Shown: positions 14,385 to 23,172 of the stretch, piece by piece
Numbering within the stretch: the first letter of the stretch is position 1
How the letters are laid out: each line of letters opens with the position of its first letter
Origin: an uncultured Eubacteriales bacterium
Lineage (GTDB): Bacteria; Bacillota; Clostridia; Oscillospirales; Oscillospiraceae
Reading direction: 5' to 3'
Length of the DNA stretch: 64,000 nt
NCBI GenBank assembly: GCA_900550165.1
Contig: URQY01000006.1
Coordinates: 5,153 to 69,152, forward strand
Program-made: the position numbers and the translations under genes
The notes under the pieces: generated by a model
Seen by the model: the letters and a program-made list of their open reading frames with translations, nothing else
Databases searched by the model: none
Told to the model about the DNA's origin: nothing

Positions 14385-15518
14385 ATGAAACGAATGTTAC
14401 CGATGATCCTGCTGCTTGCGCTGCTTTTGTGCGTCCCCGTGCGCGCCGACGAGCTCACGCTCGACGCCCCCTCCGCGCTGCTCATGGAAAAGCAGACCGG
14501 CACGGTGCTCTTTGCCAAGGATGAGCACACGCCGCGCGAGGGCGCGAGCGTGACAAAGGTGATGACGCTGCTGCTCACGATGGAGGCCGTCGACTCCGGC
14601 GCGCTCTCATATGACGATGCCGTCACGGGCAGCGCGCACGCCGCGTCCATGGGCGGCAGCCAGATCTGGCTCAAGGAGGGCGAGCAGATGCGCGTCGAGG
14701 ACCTCATCAAGGCCGTGTGCGTCGTCTCCGGCAACGACGCGGCCGTTGCGCTCGGCGAGCACCTCGCAGGCAGCGAGGAAGCGTTCGTCGCGCGCATGAA
14801 CGAGCGGGCGAAGGAGCTCGGCATGAACGACACGCACTTTGTCAACTGCACGGGCCTTCCCGCAGAGGGGCACGTCACCTCCGCCTACGATATCGCGCTC
14901 ATGTCGCGCGAGCTCATCCTGCATCACCCCGATATCCGCCGCTTTACGACGATCTGGATGGATTCGCTGCGCGACGGGCAGTCCATGCTCGTCAACACCA
15001 ACAAGCTCGTGCGCTTTTACCCCGGCGCGACAGGACTCAAGACCGGCTCGACAAGCACTGCCAAATACTGCATCAGCGCGACGGCGGAAAAGGACGGCAT
15101 GGAGCTCATCGCCGTCATCTTGGGCGGCAGCACGAGCGACAAGCGCTTTGCCGACGCCAAGGCGCTTTTGAACTACGGCTTTGCGTCGTATGCGCTCGTC
15201 ACCGCTGCGCCGGAGTCGCCGCTGCCCGCCGTGCCCGTGACGCTCGGCACACAGAAGACGGTCCAGACCGTTCTGACGCCGGACAACGCCCTGCTCCTGG
15301 AGAAAAACCGCGCGGGCGGACTCACCCAGTCGCTCGCGCTGCCCGAGACGCTTGAAGCGCCCATCGAGGCCGGTGAACCACTCGGCACGCTCGACATTTT
15401 CGACGCGGGCGGCACGGCGGTCGCGTCCCTCCCGCTGCTCGCGGGCGAGAGCGTCGCGCGCGTGACATGGTGGCAGCTCTTCTGCCGCTGCATGGAAGCG
15501 GCGTTCTGCGTCGGCTGA
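14385..15518 (+). CDS. dacF: D-alanyl-D-alanine carboxypeptidase (DacF-type, peptidase S11)
   Basis: A 377-residue penicillin-binding protein. A signal peptide (KRMLPMILLLALLLCVPVRA) is followed by the S11 catalytic domain: SVTK with Ser55 and Lys58, SGN at 115-117 and KTG at 219-221. The ~110-residue C-terminal part is the beta-rich domain usual in PBP5/DacF proteins. It ends in a hydrophobic/amphipathic segment (TWWQLFCRCMEAAFCVG) likely to anchor it to the membrane. It trims the terminal D-Ala from peptidoglycan stem peptides outside the cell. The start ATG follows AAAGGAG. This is chromosomal, though its activity would interact with van-mediated precursor changes brought in by the neighbouring element. 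Confidence 0.93.
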   Translation: MKRMLPMILLLALLLCVPVRADELTLDAPSALLMEKQTGTVLFAKDEHTPREGASVTKVMTLLLTMEAVDSGALSYDDAVTGSAHAASMGGSQIWLKEGEQMRVEDLIKAVCVVSGNDAAVALGEHLAGSEEAFVARMNERAKELGMNDTHFVNCTGLPAEGHVTSAYDIALMSRELILHHPDIRRFTTIWMDSLRDGQSMLVNTNKLVRFYPGATGLKTGSTSTAKYCISATAEKDGMELIAVILGGSTSDKRFADAKALLNYGFASYALVTAAPESPLPAVPVTLGTQKTVQTVLTPDNALLLEKNRAGGLTQSLALPETLEAPIEAGEPLGTLDIFDAGGTAVASLPLLAGESVARVTWWQLFCRCMEAAFCVG

Positions 15519-15619
15519 CAAAAGCTGCCGTTTTTACTAATTTTTTTGTGTTTTTACGTTTTATTTCGTCGTGATTGAACAGTTTTTTGTTTGCCTGCGC
15601 AGAAAAACGCGTTTCCCGC

Positions 15620-15647
15620 TTGACAGAATCGAGAAAAGGTGTATACT
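15620..15647 (+). promoter_or_regulatory. Promoter of the lysine riboswitch/transporter unit
   Basis: TTGACA (15620-15625) and TATACT (15642-15647) with a 16-base spacer, about 15 bases before the riboswitch begins. Confidence 0.85.
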
Positions 15648-15661
15648 GCAAGCAATTTCAT

Positions 15662-15840
15662 AAGTCTTGATAGAGGCGCGGCTGACAAGAGTAGCCCCCG
15701 ATAAAACGGCAGGAGACCGTGGGGTGCGAAAGGGGACGCCGCCGAAGGGTCGATGAAATTCCTGTTTTGTCGATACTTGGGTCGTCGGGAAATACCCGGC
15801 GGACTGTCGTCCGAAAGGACGGAGTGCTGTCATGATCGAC
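15662..15840 (+). ncRNA. Lysine riboswitch (L-box)
   Basis: The core of a lysine riboswitch is readable: GATAGAGGCGCGG followed by AAGAGTA, AAAGGGGACGCCGCCGAAGG, TTGGGTCGTCGGG and GGACTGTC with a GTCC-GAAA-GGAC hairpin. P1 is formed by TCTTGATAG (15665-15673) and CTGTCATGA (15827-15835). The P1 3' strand (GTCATGAT) can also pair with the 3' arm of the downstream terminator (ATCATGGC), giving a simple on/off switch: lysine bound gives P1 plus terminator and low expression. Confidence 0.93.
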
Positions 15841-15890
15841 GCAGTCAGGAGCTTCGATGTTTTTCTCATCGGTTTTTGATGTTTTGTGTT

Positions 15891-15923
15891 AAGTCATGAT
15901 AGAAATCATGGCTTAATTTTTTT
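15891..15923 (+). terminator. Riboswitch-controlled terminator
   Basis: AAGTCATGAT/ATCATGGCTT form a 10-bp stem with an AGAA loop, then AATTTTTTT. This is the expression platform of the lysine riboswitch, 36 bases before the transporter start. Confidence 0.85.
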
Positions 15924-15958
15924 GCTCTGTGCTTGTGACACAGGAAAGGAGAAACATC

Positions 15959-17497
15959 ATGCAATTCGTCGGAACCTTCTGGGCGCTCGTGCCCCCCATC
16001 ATCGCCATTACGCTGGCGCTGATCACCAAGGAGGCGTATTCGTCTCTTTTCATCGGTGTTGTCATCGGCGCGCTGTTCGCCTGCGACTTCTCCCCCGTTG
16101 CAACGATCGACATGATCGTCAACGACGGCATCATCACCGCCGTTTCGGATAACGCGGGCATTTTCCTCTTCCTCGTGCTGCTCGGCATCATCGTGGCGCT
16201 CGTCAACCTCGCCGGCGGCAGCGCGGCATTCGGCCGCTGGGCGGAAAAGAACATCCACACCCGCGTGGGCGCGCAGCTTGCCACCTTTATTCTCGGCATC
16301 CTCATCTTCATCGACGACTACTTCAACTGCCTGACCGTCGGCTCGGTCATGCGTCCGGTCACCGACCGCCACCAGATCTCGCGTCCCAAGCTCGCCTACC
16401 TCATCGACGCCACCGCCGCTCCCGTGTGCATGATCGCGCCGATCTCGTCCTGGGCGGCCGCCGTGTCCTCCACGGCCGAGGACCTCGACACCGGTATCTC
16501 CGGCATCCAGCTCTTCATCCGCGCCATCCCCTATAACTTCTATTCCCTGCTGACCTTTGTCTTCATCATCACGCTCACGCTGCTCAAGTTCGATTACGGC
16601 CCGATGCGCGGCTTTGAAGAGCGCGCCCGCAATACCGGCGACCTCTCTGGCAGCGCCGGCAGCACCGAGGAAAACGCCAACCCCCACGGCCGTGTCATCG
16701 ACCTTATCCTTCCCGTTATCGTGCTCATCATCACCTGCACGGTCGGTATGCTCTATGTGGGCGGCTTCTTCGGCGCCGATACATCCGGCTGCACGGACTA
16801 CGCCGGCGACTTCATCGGCGCCTTCGGCAACACCGACGCGTTCGTCGGTCTTCCCTGGGGCGGCATCATCGCGCTGGTGCTCACGGTCATCTACCTCGTC
16901 GCCCGCCGCGTCGTCGGCTTCCGCGAGGCCATGGGCTGCATCCCCAAGGGCTTCCAGGCCATGATCTCCCCCATCATCATCCTCACGCTTGCCGTTTCCC
17001 TCAAGACCACGCTCAACGCGCTTGACGCCGCGGGCTTTGTCCACGACCTGATGGAGGCTGCCTCCACCGGCCTTTACAATATGCTGCCTGCCGTCATCTT
17101 CCTCGTCGCGTGCGTGCTGGCCTTCGCCTCCGGCACGTCCTGGGGCACGTTCGGCATCCTCATCCCCATTGTCACCGCCATCTTCCCCGGCGACAGCACC
17201 CTTCTCTACATCGGCATCTCCGCCTGCTGCGCGGGCGCTGTGTGCGGCGACCACTGCTCCCCCATCTCCGACACGACCATCATGTCCTCTGCCGGTGCGC
17301 AGGTCGAGCACGTCAACCACGTGGCAACGCAGCTGCCCTATGCCATCACCGTCGCGTGCCTGAGCTTTGTGTGCTTCGTCATCGCGGGCTTCGTGCAGAA
17401 TTGGATCGTCTGCCTTGCCGTCGGCATTGTGCTCACGATCGCCACGCTCTTCGCCATCCGCAACGTGGAGACCCGGAAGGCCCGCATCAAGGATTGA
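15959..17497 (+). CDS. NhaC-family transporter, probably a lysine transporter
   Basis: A 512-residue integral membrane protein of the NhaC/ion transporter superfamily with about 11-12 helices. Conserved segments include FLFLVLLGIIVALVNLAGG, FIDDYFNCLTVGSVMRPVTD, APICMIAPISSWAAAVSSTAED-like sequence (ATAAPVCMIAPISSWAAAVS), SGTSWGTFGILIPI and GDHCSPISDTTIMSSAGA. NhaC proteins are annotated as Na+/H+ antiporters. This one follows a lysine riboswitch, and riboswitch-linked NhaC-like proteins are known in regulon studies as probable lysine transporters. The start ATG 15959 has AAAGGAG upstream. Import is the expected direction because lysine would repress it. Confidence 0.9.
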   Translation: MQFVGTFWALVPPIIAITLALITKEAYSSLFIGVVIGALFACDFSPVATIDMIVNDGIITAVSDNAGIFLFLVLLGIIVALVNLAGGSAAFGRWAEKNIHTRVGAQLATFILGILIFIDDYFNCLTVGSVMRPVTDRHQISRPKLAYLIDATAAPVCMIAPISSWAAAVSSTAEDLDTGISGIQLFIRAIPYNFYSLLTFVFIITLTLLKFDYGPMRGFEERARNTGDLSGSAGSTEENANPHGRVIDLILPVIVLIITCTVGMLYVGGFFGADTSGCTDYAGDFIGAFGNTDAFVGLPWGGIIALVLTVIYLVARRVVGFREAMGCIPKGFQAMISPIIILTLAVSLKTTLNALDAAGFVHDLMEAASTGLYNMLPAVIFLVACVLAFASGTSWGTFGILIPIVTAIFPGDSTLLYIGISACCAGAVCGDHCSPISDTTIMSSAGAQVEHVNHVATQLPYAITVACLSFVCFVIAGFVQNWIVCLAVGIVLTIATLFAIRNVETRKARIKD

Positions 17498-17523
17498 TTT
17501 TCCCCTCTCTCATCTCTCATCAA

Positions 17524-17572
17524 GGAACGGACCGGCCTTTTGAGCCGGTCCGTTCCGCGTTCTTGTGCGTTT
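17524..17572 (+). terminator. Terminator after the transporter gene
   Basis: A 13-bp perfect stem GGAACGGACCGGC/GCCGGTCCGTTCC with a 7-base loop, followed by a T-rich tract (GCGTTCTTGTGCGTTTTT). Confidence 0.8.
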
Positions 17573-17636
17573 TTCTTTTCTTTCGCCGCCGAATATGCTA
17601 TACTGAGCAAAACTCAAGCTTCAGGAGGGCCTTTCC

Positions 17637-18593
17637 ATGAGCATTGTCGTGTTAGGCGCCGTTTTTGTCGATATCAAGGGTTATCCCATCTCTTCCTACA
17701 TCCCCGGCGGGCGCAACGCAGGCCGCGTCGTGCAGGTACACGGCGGCGTGAGCCGCAACATCGTTGAGGACATTGCGAACGTTGAGCTGCGCCCCACCTT
17801 TGTGAGCCTCGTCGATGAGTCGAGCGCGGGCGCGGACGTCATCCGAAAGCTCAAAAGCCATAAGGTCGACACGCGCTATATCCGCGCAACGCCCGACGGC
17901 ATGGGCACCTGGCTCGCCATCTTCGACAACACGGGCGATGTGACCGCCTCGATCTCGAAACGGCCCGACCTGAGCCCCATCGCCGATATTCTCGATGAGC
18001 AGGGCGATGAAATTTTTTCGCAGGCCGACAGCATCCTGCTTGAGATCGACATGGAAAAGGACATCGTCAAGCGCACGTTCGCGCTGGCGGAGAAATATCA
18101 CAAGCCGGTCTACGCGGTCGTCTCCAACATGAGCATTGCCATCGAGCGGCGCGACTTTCTGCGCTCGGTGCACTGCTTCATCTGCAACCAGCAGGAAGCG
18201 GGCATCCTGTTTTCCGAAAATTACGACGGTCTCACGCCCGACGAGATGCTGCCCATCCTGCGCGACAAAATTCGCGGCGCGCAGATCCGCCGCATGGTCG
18301 TCACGATGGGCGCGCAGGGCGCGGTCTTTGCAACGCTCGACGGCGAGGAGGGCTTCTGCCCTGCGAAAAAGGTCGACGTCAAGGATACGACCGGCGCGGG
18401 CGATGCGTTTTTTGCCGGCGCCGTCATCGGCCAGACCTACGGCAAAACGATGATGGAATCCTGCGAGATCGGCACGCGCCTTGCTGCGTCCGTCATCACA
18501 ACGGGCGAAAACGTCTGCCCGCGCTATCTGCCGAGCGAATTCGGGCTGGATGTTTCCGCGCTGGACGACGCGCAGCTCGCGCTCGAGCTTTGA
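17637..18593 (+). CDS. PfkB-family carbohydrate/nucleoside kinase
   Basis: A 318-residue ribokinase-fold kinase. The N-terminal signature lies in VHGGVSRNIVEDIANV (about 34-49), and the C-terminal signature DTTGAGDAFFAG (250-261) has catalytic Asp256 and the anion hole. The order is normal for PfkB proteins and the length is usual. The substrate is not defined. Family members of this type act on ribose, fructose, pseudouridine or other nucleosides, and no companion gene such as a pseudouridine glycosidase or transporter is adjacent. It stands alone, with its own AGGAGG site and with terminators on both sides. Confidence 0.88.
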   Translation: MSIVVLGAVFVDIKGYPISSYIPGGRNAGRVVQVHGGVSRNIVEDIANVELRPTFVSLVDESSAGADVIRKLKSHKVDTRYIRATPDGMGTWLAIFDNTGDVTASISKRPDLSPIADILDEQGDEIFSQADSILLEIDMEKDIVKRTFALAEKYHKPVYAVVSNMSIAIERRDFLRSVHCFICNQQEAGILFSENYDGLTPDEMLPILRDKIRGAQIRRMVVTMGAQGAVFATLDGEEGFCPAKKVDVKDTTGAGDAFFAGAVIGQTYGKTMMESCEIGTRLAASVITTGENVCPRYLPSEFGLDVSALDDAQLALEL

Positions 18594-18616
18594 TCCCGGC
18601 ACCTATTAAATACAGT

Positions 18617-18655
18617 AAAAAGCGAGGGACGCTTAAGGCGTCCCCCGCTTTTTGT
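18617..18655. terminator. Bidirectional terminator between convergent genes
   Basis: AGCG-A-GGGACGC pairs with GCGTCCC-C-CGCT (one mismatch) with A-runs upstream and T-runs downstream, so it can serve both the kinase and the oppositely oriented lipoprotein gene. Confidence 0.75.
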
Positions 18656-18664
18656 TTTGTCTTT

Positions 18665-19393
18665 TTACTGCCCGCACAGCGCGCTGCGGTTTTCTTCCGC
18701 AAGGCGCAGCGCCGCGTCTCGATCCACACCGTAGACAAAGCGGAACGCATACGGCTTTGTCATCGTGATCGCGCTCACCGTGCCGTCCTTCAGGTAAAAC
18801 GCAATGTCGCGGACGTCGTAGTTTCCGTCGTCCTGCGGCGTCTGCGGCTGCCAGACGTAGGCGCGGTCAAAGTCATACGCAGGCTCGCTGTAGCCGCCTT
18901 CGTCGCTGTAGCCGTCATAAAGCTCGGACTCGTCTGCCGCGATGCAGTAAAGCGCTTCCGGGTATTCCGTCAGCAGCGCTTTCTCGCTGTCGCCGACCTT
19001 GACGCCGCGCGGTGTTCCCACGCCCACAGCACTGGTGCGCAGGTAGCTGATGACCTCGCGCCCCGTTTCGGGGTAGTAGTCCGTCCCGACGACGAGCTGC
19101 GCGTCCGCGTCGTAATGGCGCGCAAAGTCATAGGGCAGCATCCCGTCGCTGTCGTAGGTCGTATCCTGCGTTTTCCCGTTCGGCTCGTAGTCCGTTCCAA
19201 GGCTCAGGAAGCCATCCGGCAGCTCCAGCGTAAAGTTCGCGTCCGGCTGCGGCTCGACCGTCAGGTCTTCCTCCTGCACCAGGGGTTCATCCGGGGCGCC
19301 GTCCGACGTTTCCTGCTTTTCTCCGCAGCCTGACGCCAAAAGCGTCAGCGCCGCCAACAGTACAGCAAGCAGCAGTCCGGTGTTTCTTTTCAT
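18665..19393 (-). CDS. Putative secreted lipoprotein of unknown function
   Basis: A 242-residue protein with a lipoprotein signal peptide (KRNTGLLLAVLLAALTLLASGC, lipobox LASGC with Cys23). An acidic, Glu/Asp/Pro-rich linker (about 24-50) leads to a soluble domain rich in Asp and Tyr (YDGYSDEGGYSEPAYDFDRAY). Segments such as PRGVKVGDSEKALLTEYPEAL resemble the repeats in DUF-type lipoproteins that track a time or value series, but I do not recognise the family. It lies between a kinase and cinA with no clear operon partner. A surface or cell-wall-associated role is only an inference from the lipobox. Confidence 0.75.
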   Translation of the reverse strand: MKRNTGLLLAVLLAALTLLASGCGEKQETSDGAPDEPLVQEEDLTVEPQPDANFTLELPDGFLSLGTDYEPNGKTQDTTYDSDGMLPYDFARHYDADAQLVVGTDYYPETGREVISYLRTSAVGVGTPRGVKVGDSEKALLTEYPEALYCIAADESELYDGYSDEGGYSEPAYDFDRAYVWQPQTPQDDGNYDVRDIAFYLKDGTVSAITMTKPYAFRFVYGVDRDAALRLAEENRSALCGQ

Positions 19394-19422
19394 GTTTTCT
19401 CCTTTCTCACAGCCCTCGGCCC

Positions 19423-19908
19423 TTATGCTTCCTTCAGCTTTTCCTCGAGCAGCTTGAAGGCTTCATCCGCCGCTTCCCCGCGAATTTCCTCGCGGGAAGC
19501 CGCGCCGAAGTCAAAGCGCTCGGCGATCGTCTCCTTGGGCGACGAAAATCCGATGAATACCGTGCCGACGGGATTTCCCCGCTCGTCGCGGTCGGGTCCA
19601 GCGACGCCCGTGACGCTGACGGCGCAGTCCGCCGTCGTCGCCTTGCGTGCGCCCTCGGCCATTGCGCGGGCAACGGGCGCGGACACCGCGCCGTATTCCT
19701 CCAGCATCTCCGCCGGAACGCTGAGCACGCGGTGCTTGACCGTGTCGGTATAGCTCACCACGCCGCCCATGAAAACGCGCGACGCACCCGGCACATCCGT
19801 GATGCGCTTGGCGATGAGCCCGCCGGTGCAGCTTTCCGCCGCGGCGAAGGTCATGCCGCGCGCCTTGAGCGCTTCATAGCAGCGCTGTTCGACTGTTTTT
19901 TCCGCCAT
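19423..19908 (-). CDS. pncC: CinA C-terminal-type nicotinamide-nucleotide amidohydrolase (PncC)
   Basis: A 161-residue stand-alone CinA C-terminal domain. Conserved AAESCTGGLIAKRITDVPGAS (about 23-43), FMGGVVSYTDTVKHRVLSV and VSVTGVAGPDRDERGNPVGTVFIG match the PncC/CinA amidase family, which converts nicotinamide mononucleotide to nicotinate mononucleotide in pyridine nucleotide salvage. The N-terminal MoCF-like half found in full-length CinA is absent, as in E. coli PncC. It lies 15 bases downstream of thiI in the same orientation, so the two may be co-transcribed. The start is at 19908. Confidence 0.93.
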   Translation of the reverse strand: MAEKTVEQRCYEALKARGMTFAAAESCTGGLIAKRITDVPGASRVFMGGVVSYTDTVKHRVLSVPAEMLEEYGAVSAPVARAMAEGARKATTADCAVSVTGVAGPDRDERGNPVGTVFIGFSSPKETIAERFDFGAASREEIRGEAADEAFKLLEEKLKEA

Positions 19909-19923
19909 AGTAAAGACTTCCTT

Positions 19924-21096
19924 TCAGAATTTGATGCGTACAAATTCACGATTCGACATCGCGCGGTCGATGAGACCCTCGATATCGAGCGCCGCCTCCG
20001 CCTCGCGGACTTCCTCAAGATTCGGCTTCGTGCGCGGATGCCGCGGCGTAAAGACCGTGCAGCAGTCCTCATAGGGCAGGATTGAGGTATCAAAGGTGCC
20101 GATCTTGCGCGACAGGCGCACGATCTCCTCTTTATCAAGGCCGATGAGCGGGCGCAGGACGGGCAGATCGACCACATCCTCGGTCACGCGCAGGGCCTCC
20201 ATTGTCTGGGATGCGACCTGACCGAGGTTTTCGCCCGTGACGAGCGCCTTGGCCTTGACCTGATCGGCCACGCGCTGGGAAATGCGCATCATAAAGCGGC
20301 GCATGATGAGCGTAAAGAATTCCTCGGGGCAGTTGCGGCGGATTTCCTCCTGAATTTCGGTAAAGGGCACGACCTGCACGGTCATCCGCCCGCACCAGGG
20401 CACAAGGAGCTTGGCAAGCTCGAGCACCTTCTCCTTCGCCGCGTCAGAGGTGTAGGGCGGGGAGAAAAAGTGCACCATTTCGAGCTTCACGCCGCGCTTT
20501 GCGATCATGTAGGACGAAACGGGCGAGTCGATGCCGCCGGAAAGGAGGCTCACCGCCACGCCGCCCATGCCGATCGGCAGGCCGCCCGCGCCGCCCTCGG
20601 CCGGGCCGTGGACGTAAGCCGAGTCGTCACGAATTTCAATGTGGACGACGAGCTCGGGATCGTGGACGTTGACCTCGCAGGTCGGGAACGCCTGATGGAG
20701 CGCCCCGCCGACCTGCTGGGAAAGCTGGATGGACGTCAGGGGGAAGGTCTTGTCGGCGCGCTTGCTCTCTACCTTGAAGCTTTTCGCCGTGCGCATCTCA
20801 TCGGCAAGATATTCCTTCGCCGCGCCGATGATCTTCTGCACATCCTTCTCACAGGGCAGGGCCTTGGAGACGGCGATGATGCCGAAGACCTTCTTGCAGC
20901 CCTCAAAGGCCGCTTCAATGTCGCAGTTTTCGTCCTTGGGCTCGACGTAGATGGTGCTCTGCTTGGCGTAGATACGGAAATTGCCGCATTTTGCCACGCG
21001 GCGGTTGACGTTCGCCATCAGCTTATCTTCAAAGCTGCGGCGGTTGAGCCCCTTGAGCACGACCTCGCCGAGCTTGCACAGGATCATTTCATGCAT
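19924..21096 (-). CDS. thiI: tRNA 4-thiouridine synthase / sulfurtransferase ThiI
   Basis: A 390-residue protein with an N-terminal ferredoxin-like domain, a THUMP domain (about 60-165) and an ATP-PPase domain. The PP-loop is SGGIDS at 186-191. The protein lacks the C-terminal rhodanese domain of E. coli ThiI, as in most Firmicutes, where sulfur is delivered by a dedicated cysteine desulfurase. It makes 4-thiouridine at position 8 of tRNAs. I use ATG 21096, preceded by AAGGAG; a longer in-frame start at 21135 has no good site and would overlap the upstream membrane protein further. The 5' end overlaps that gene by 8 bases. Confidence 0.95.
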   Translation of the reverse strand: MHEMILCKLGEVVLKGLNRRSFEDKLMANVNRRVAKCGNFRIYAKQSTIYVEPKDENCDIEAAFEGCKKVFGIIAVSKALPCEKDVQKIIGAAKEYLADEMRTAKSFKVESKRADKTFPLTSIQLSQQVGGALHQAFPTCEVNVHDPELVVHIEIRDDSAYVHGPAEGGAGGLPIGMGGVAVSLLSGGIDSPVSSYMIAKRGVKLEMVHFFSPPYTSDAAKEKVLELAKLLVPWCGRMTVQVVPFTEIQEEIRRNCPEEFFTLIMRRFMMRISQRVADQVKAKALVTGENLGQVASQTMEALRVTEDVVDLPVLRPLIGLDKEEIVRLSRKIGTFDTSILPYEDCCTVFTPRHPRTKPNLEEVREAEAALDIEGLIDRAMSNREFVRIKF

Positions 21097-21649
21097 TGGT
21101 ATTGTTCTCCTTATTTTCAATAGCCGCTTCCGCATCGGCGGAGGGCACGGCCGGATTTTCGGTTATTGGGGCGGCGGAAGGCGTTTTCCCCTTCCACAAA
21201 AGCCCCAGCGTCAGGCACATCGGCTCCACAGCGGCCAGCAGGGCAAAGAGCGCATAGCTGAACATCGTGCCCTCTCCGCTCAATCCATTGATCCCGACCA
21301 TGGCGGGCGCCATCGGCAGCTCCCAGATCATCGCAAGGATGCTCCCCGAGCCGAACGGGACAGGCATCACAAGAAGTGAGGCAAGGTTCAGCACATAGAG
21401 CACCATCGCCGCGTTCCAGCAGCGGTTTTTGTCAATGCTCTTCTCCGGCCGCAGTCCCCAGCCGAAGAGGAACGAAAGCGCCGACACATAGACGACGCCA
21501 AGTGCGAGCCCGACGGGCGTGGCAAACGTAAAGGACGAGGTCGACCCCGTGCCGCCAAACGCCGCAAACAGCAGGACAAAAGCCGCCCCTTGGGCGATAT
21601 GGCTCAAAAGTGAGATCGCGCCAAGATAAAGATAGTCGTATTTTTTCAT
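21089..21649 (-). CDS. Putative integral membrane protein, unknown function
   Basis: A 186-residue protein with about four or five predicted membrane helices: YLGAISLLSHIAQGAAFVLLFA, PVGLALGVVYVSALSFLFGW, CWNAAMVLYVLNLASLLVM, GSILAMIWELPMAPAMVGI and MFSYALFALLAAVEPMCLTLG. It has a hydrophilic C-terminal tail rich in Ala, Pro, Glu and Asn. I do not recognise the family. ATG 21649 follows AGGGGTG and comes 5 bases after the comM stop. The stop overlaps thiI. Tight packing between two known genes suggests it is part of the comM-thiI transcription unit, but no job can be inferred from that. Confidence 0.8.
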   Translation of the reverse strand: MKKYDYLYLGAISLLSHIAQGAAFVLLFAAFGGTGSTSSFTFATPVGLALGVVYVSALSFLFGWGLRPEKSIDKNRCWNAAMVLYVLNLASLLVMPVPFGSGSILAMIWELPMAPAMVGINGLSGEGTMFSYALFALLAAVEPMCLTLGLLWKGKTPSAAPITENPAVPSADAEAAIENKENNTNA

Positions 21650-21654
21650 CGTGT

Positions 21655-23172
21655 TCACCCCTGCAAAATGTCCGTATTGCGGTACTGGATGGCCTCGGCC
21701 AGATGATGCGCCTCGATGCTTTCGCTGCCGTCGAGGTCTGCGATCGTGCGCGCAACGCGCAGTAATCTATCGTGGCTGCGGGCCGTGAGGCCAAGGCGCT
21801 CAAACGCGCCTTTTAAGAGCTTTTCACCCGCGGCGTCCAGCGTGCAGAACTCGCCGACCATCGCAGGCGTCATGTGCGCGTTGCAGGCGACGTTCGTGCC
21901 GACAAAGCGCGCCTTCTGCTTCTCGCGTGCGGCGTTCACGCGCGCTTTCACCTCGGCGGAGGACTCCGCCTTTTCGCGCCGGCGCATGGCCTCGAACTCG
22001 ACGCTCGGGACGTTCACGTGCAGATCCATGCGGTCGAGCATGGGGCCTGATATCTTCTCAACGTATTTTTCCACCTGCTGCTTTGTGCAGCGGCAGCGCC
22101 CTGAGGGGTGGCCGTACCAACCGCAGCGGCAGGGATTCATCGCGCCGACGAGCATGAAGCGGCTCGGCAGCGTGATGCTGCCCGCGGCGCGGGTGATCGT
22201 CACCTCGCCGTCCTCGATGGGCGCGCGCAGCACCTCGAGCACGTCGCGGTGGAACTCCGGCAGCTCATCTAAAAATAAGACACCGTGGTGCGCAAGCGAG
22301 ATCTCGCCGGGCTTTGGCACCTTTCCGCCGCCGGTCATGGCCGAGGCCGAGAGCGTGTGGTGCGGGGCGCGGAAGGGCCGGTGCAGCAGCATCGGGTGTG
22401 CGCTGTCCGTCAGCCCCGCGACCGACCAGATCTCGGTCGCTTCGAGCGCTTCCTCCCTCGTCATATCAGGCAGGATGGACGGAAGGCGCCTTGCCAGCAT
22501 CGACTTGCCCGCGCCGGGCGAGCCGATCAGCAGGATATTATGTCCGCCCGCGGCGGCGATCTCCAGCGCGCGCTTGACGTTCTCCTGCCCCATGACGTCG
22601 GCAAAATCGGGGCCGGTCTCGTCCGCTTGTACGGCCTGCCATCTCGGATGGGGCGCGAGCTTCTTTTTGCCCTTCAAATGCTCCACAAGGGACACGACGT
22701 CCGGCACGCCGTAGACGGTCACGCCGTCGGCCAGCGTCGCCTCGGCAGCGTTCGCCGCGGGAACGTAAAGCGTTTTGATGCCCGCGCGCGCCGCGGCCAT
22801 CGCCATGGGCAGAATGCCGTTCACCGCGCGCAGCGTTCCGGTGAGCGAAAGCTCGCCGACAAAGGCAGCGTCCTTCGCGGGCGGCCTGATCTCCTCCGCG
22901 CAGGCAAGGATGCCCAGCAGGATCGGCAGGTCATAGAGCGTGCCCTCCTTTTTCAGGCCCGCAGGCGCAAGATTCACCGTGATGCGGGAGACGGGAAACT
23001 TCACGCCGCAGTTTTTCACCGCCGCGCGCACGCGCTCGCGCGATTCCTTGACTGCCGTGTCGCCGAGGCCGACGACATCGAACGCAGGCAGCCCGCCGGA
23101 TAAAAAGCATTCCACCGTGACCTCGTAGCCCGAGATGCCCTGGAGTCCCAGAGAGCGCACCGCTGTGACCAT
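21655..23172 (-). CDS. comM: YifB/ComM-family Mg chelatase-like AAA ATPase
   Basis: A 505-residue protein. The N-terminal ChlI-like domain (VTAVRSLGLQGISGYEVTVE at the start) precedes an MCM/Mg-chelatase AAA core with Walker A LLIGSPGAGKSML (about 215-227), Walker B GVLFLDELPEF and sensor segments near RVMRAPIEDGEVTITRAAG-like sequence (VLRAPIEDGEVTITRA). A Cys-rich insertion NPCRCGWYGHPSGRCRC is usual in the family. ComM acts as a branch-migration helicase during natural transformation in Gram-negatives; the role in Clostridia is less clear. It heads a leftward unit with the membrane protein, thiI and pncC. Confidence 0.93.
   Translation of the reverse strand: MVTAVRSLGLQGISGYEVTVECFLSGGLPAFDVVGLGDTAVKESRERVRAAVKNCGVKFPVSRITVNLAPAGLKKEGTLYDLPILLGILACAEEIRPPAKDAAFVGELSLTGTLRAVNGILPMAMAAARAGIKTLYVPAANAAEATLADGVTVYGVPDVVSLVEHLKGKKKLAPHPRWQAVQADETGPDFADVMGQENVKRALEIAAAGGHNILLIGSPGAGKSMLARRLPSILPDMTREEALEATEIWSVAGLTDSAHPMLLHRPFRAPHHTLSASAMTGGGKVPKPGEISLAHHGVLFLDELPEFHRDVLEVLRAPIEDGEVTITRAAGSITLPSRFMLVGAMNPCRCGWYGHPSGRCRCTKQQVEKYVEKISGPMLDRMDLHVNVPSVEFEAMRRREKAESSAEVKARVNAAREKQKARFVGTNVACNAHMTPAMVGEFCTLDAAGEKLLKGAFERLGLTARSHDRLLRVARTIADLDGSESIEAHHLAEAIQYRNTDILQG

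Noticed and set aside
15866..17320. 484-residue ORF antisense to the NhaC-family gene
   Set aside because: Asp/Gly/Glu/His-rich shadow frame over an obvious membrane protein gene.
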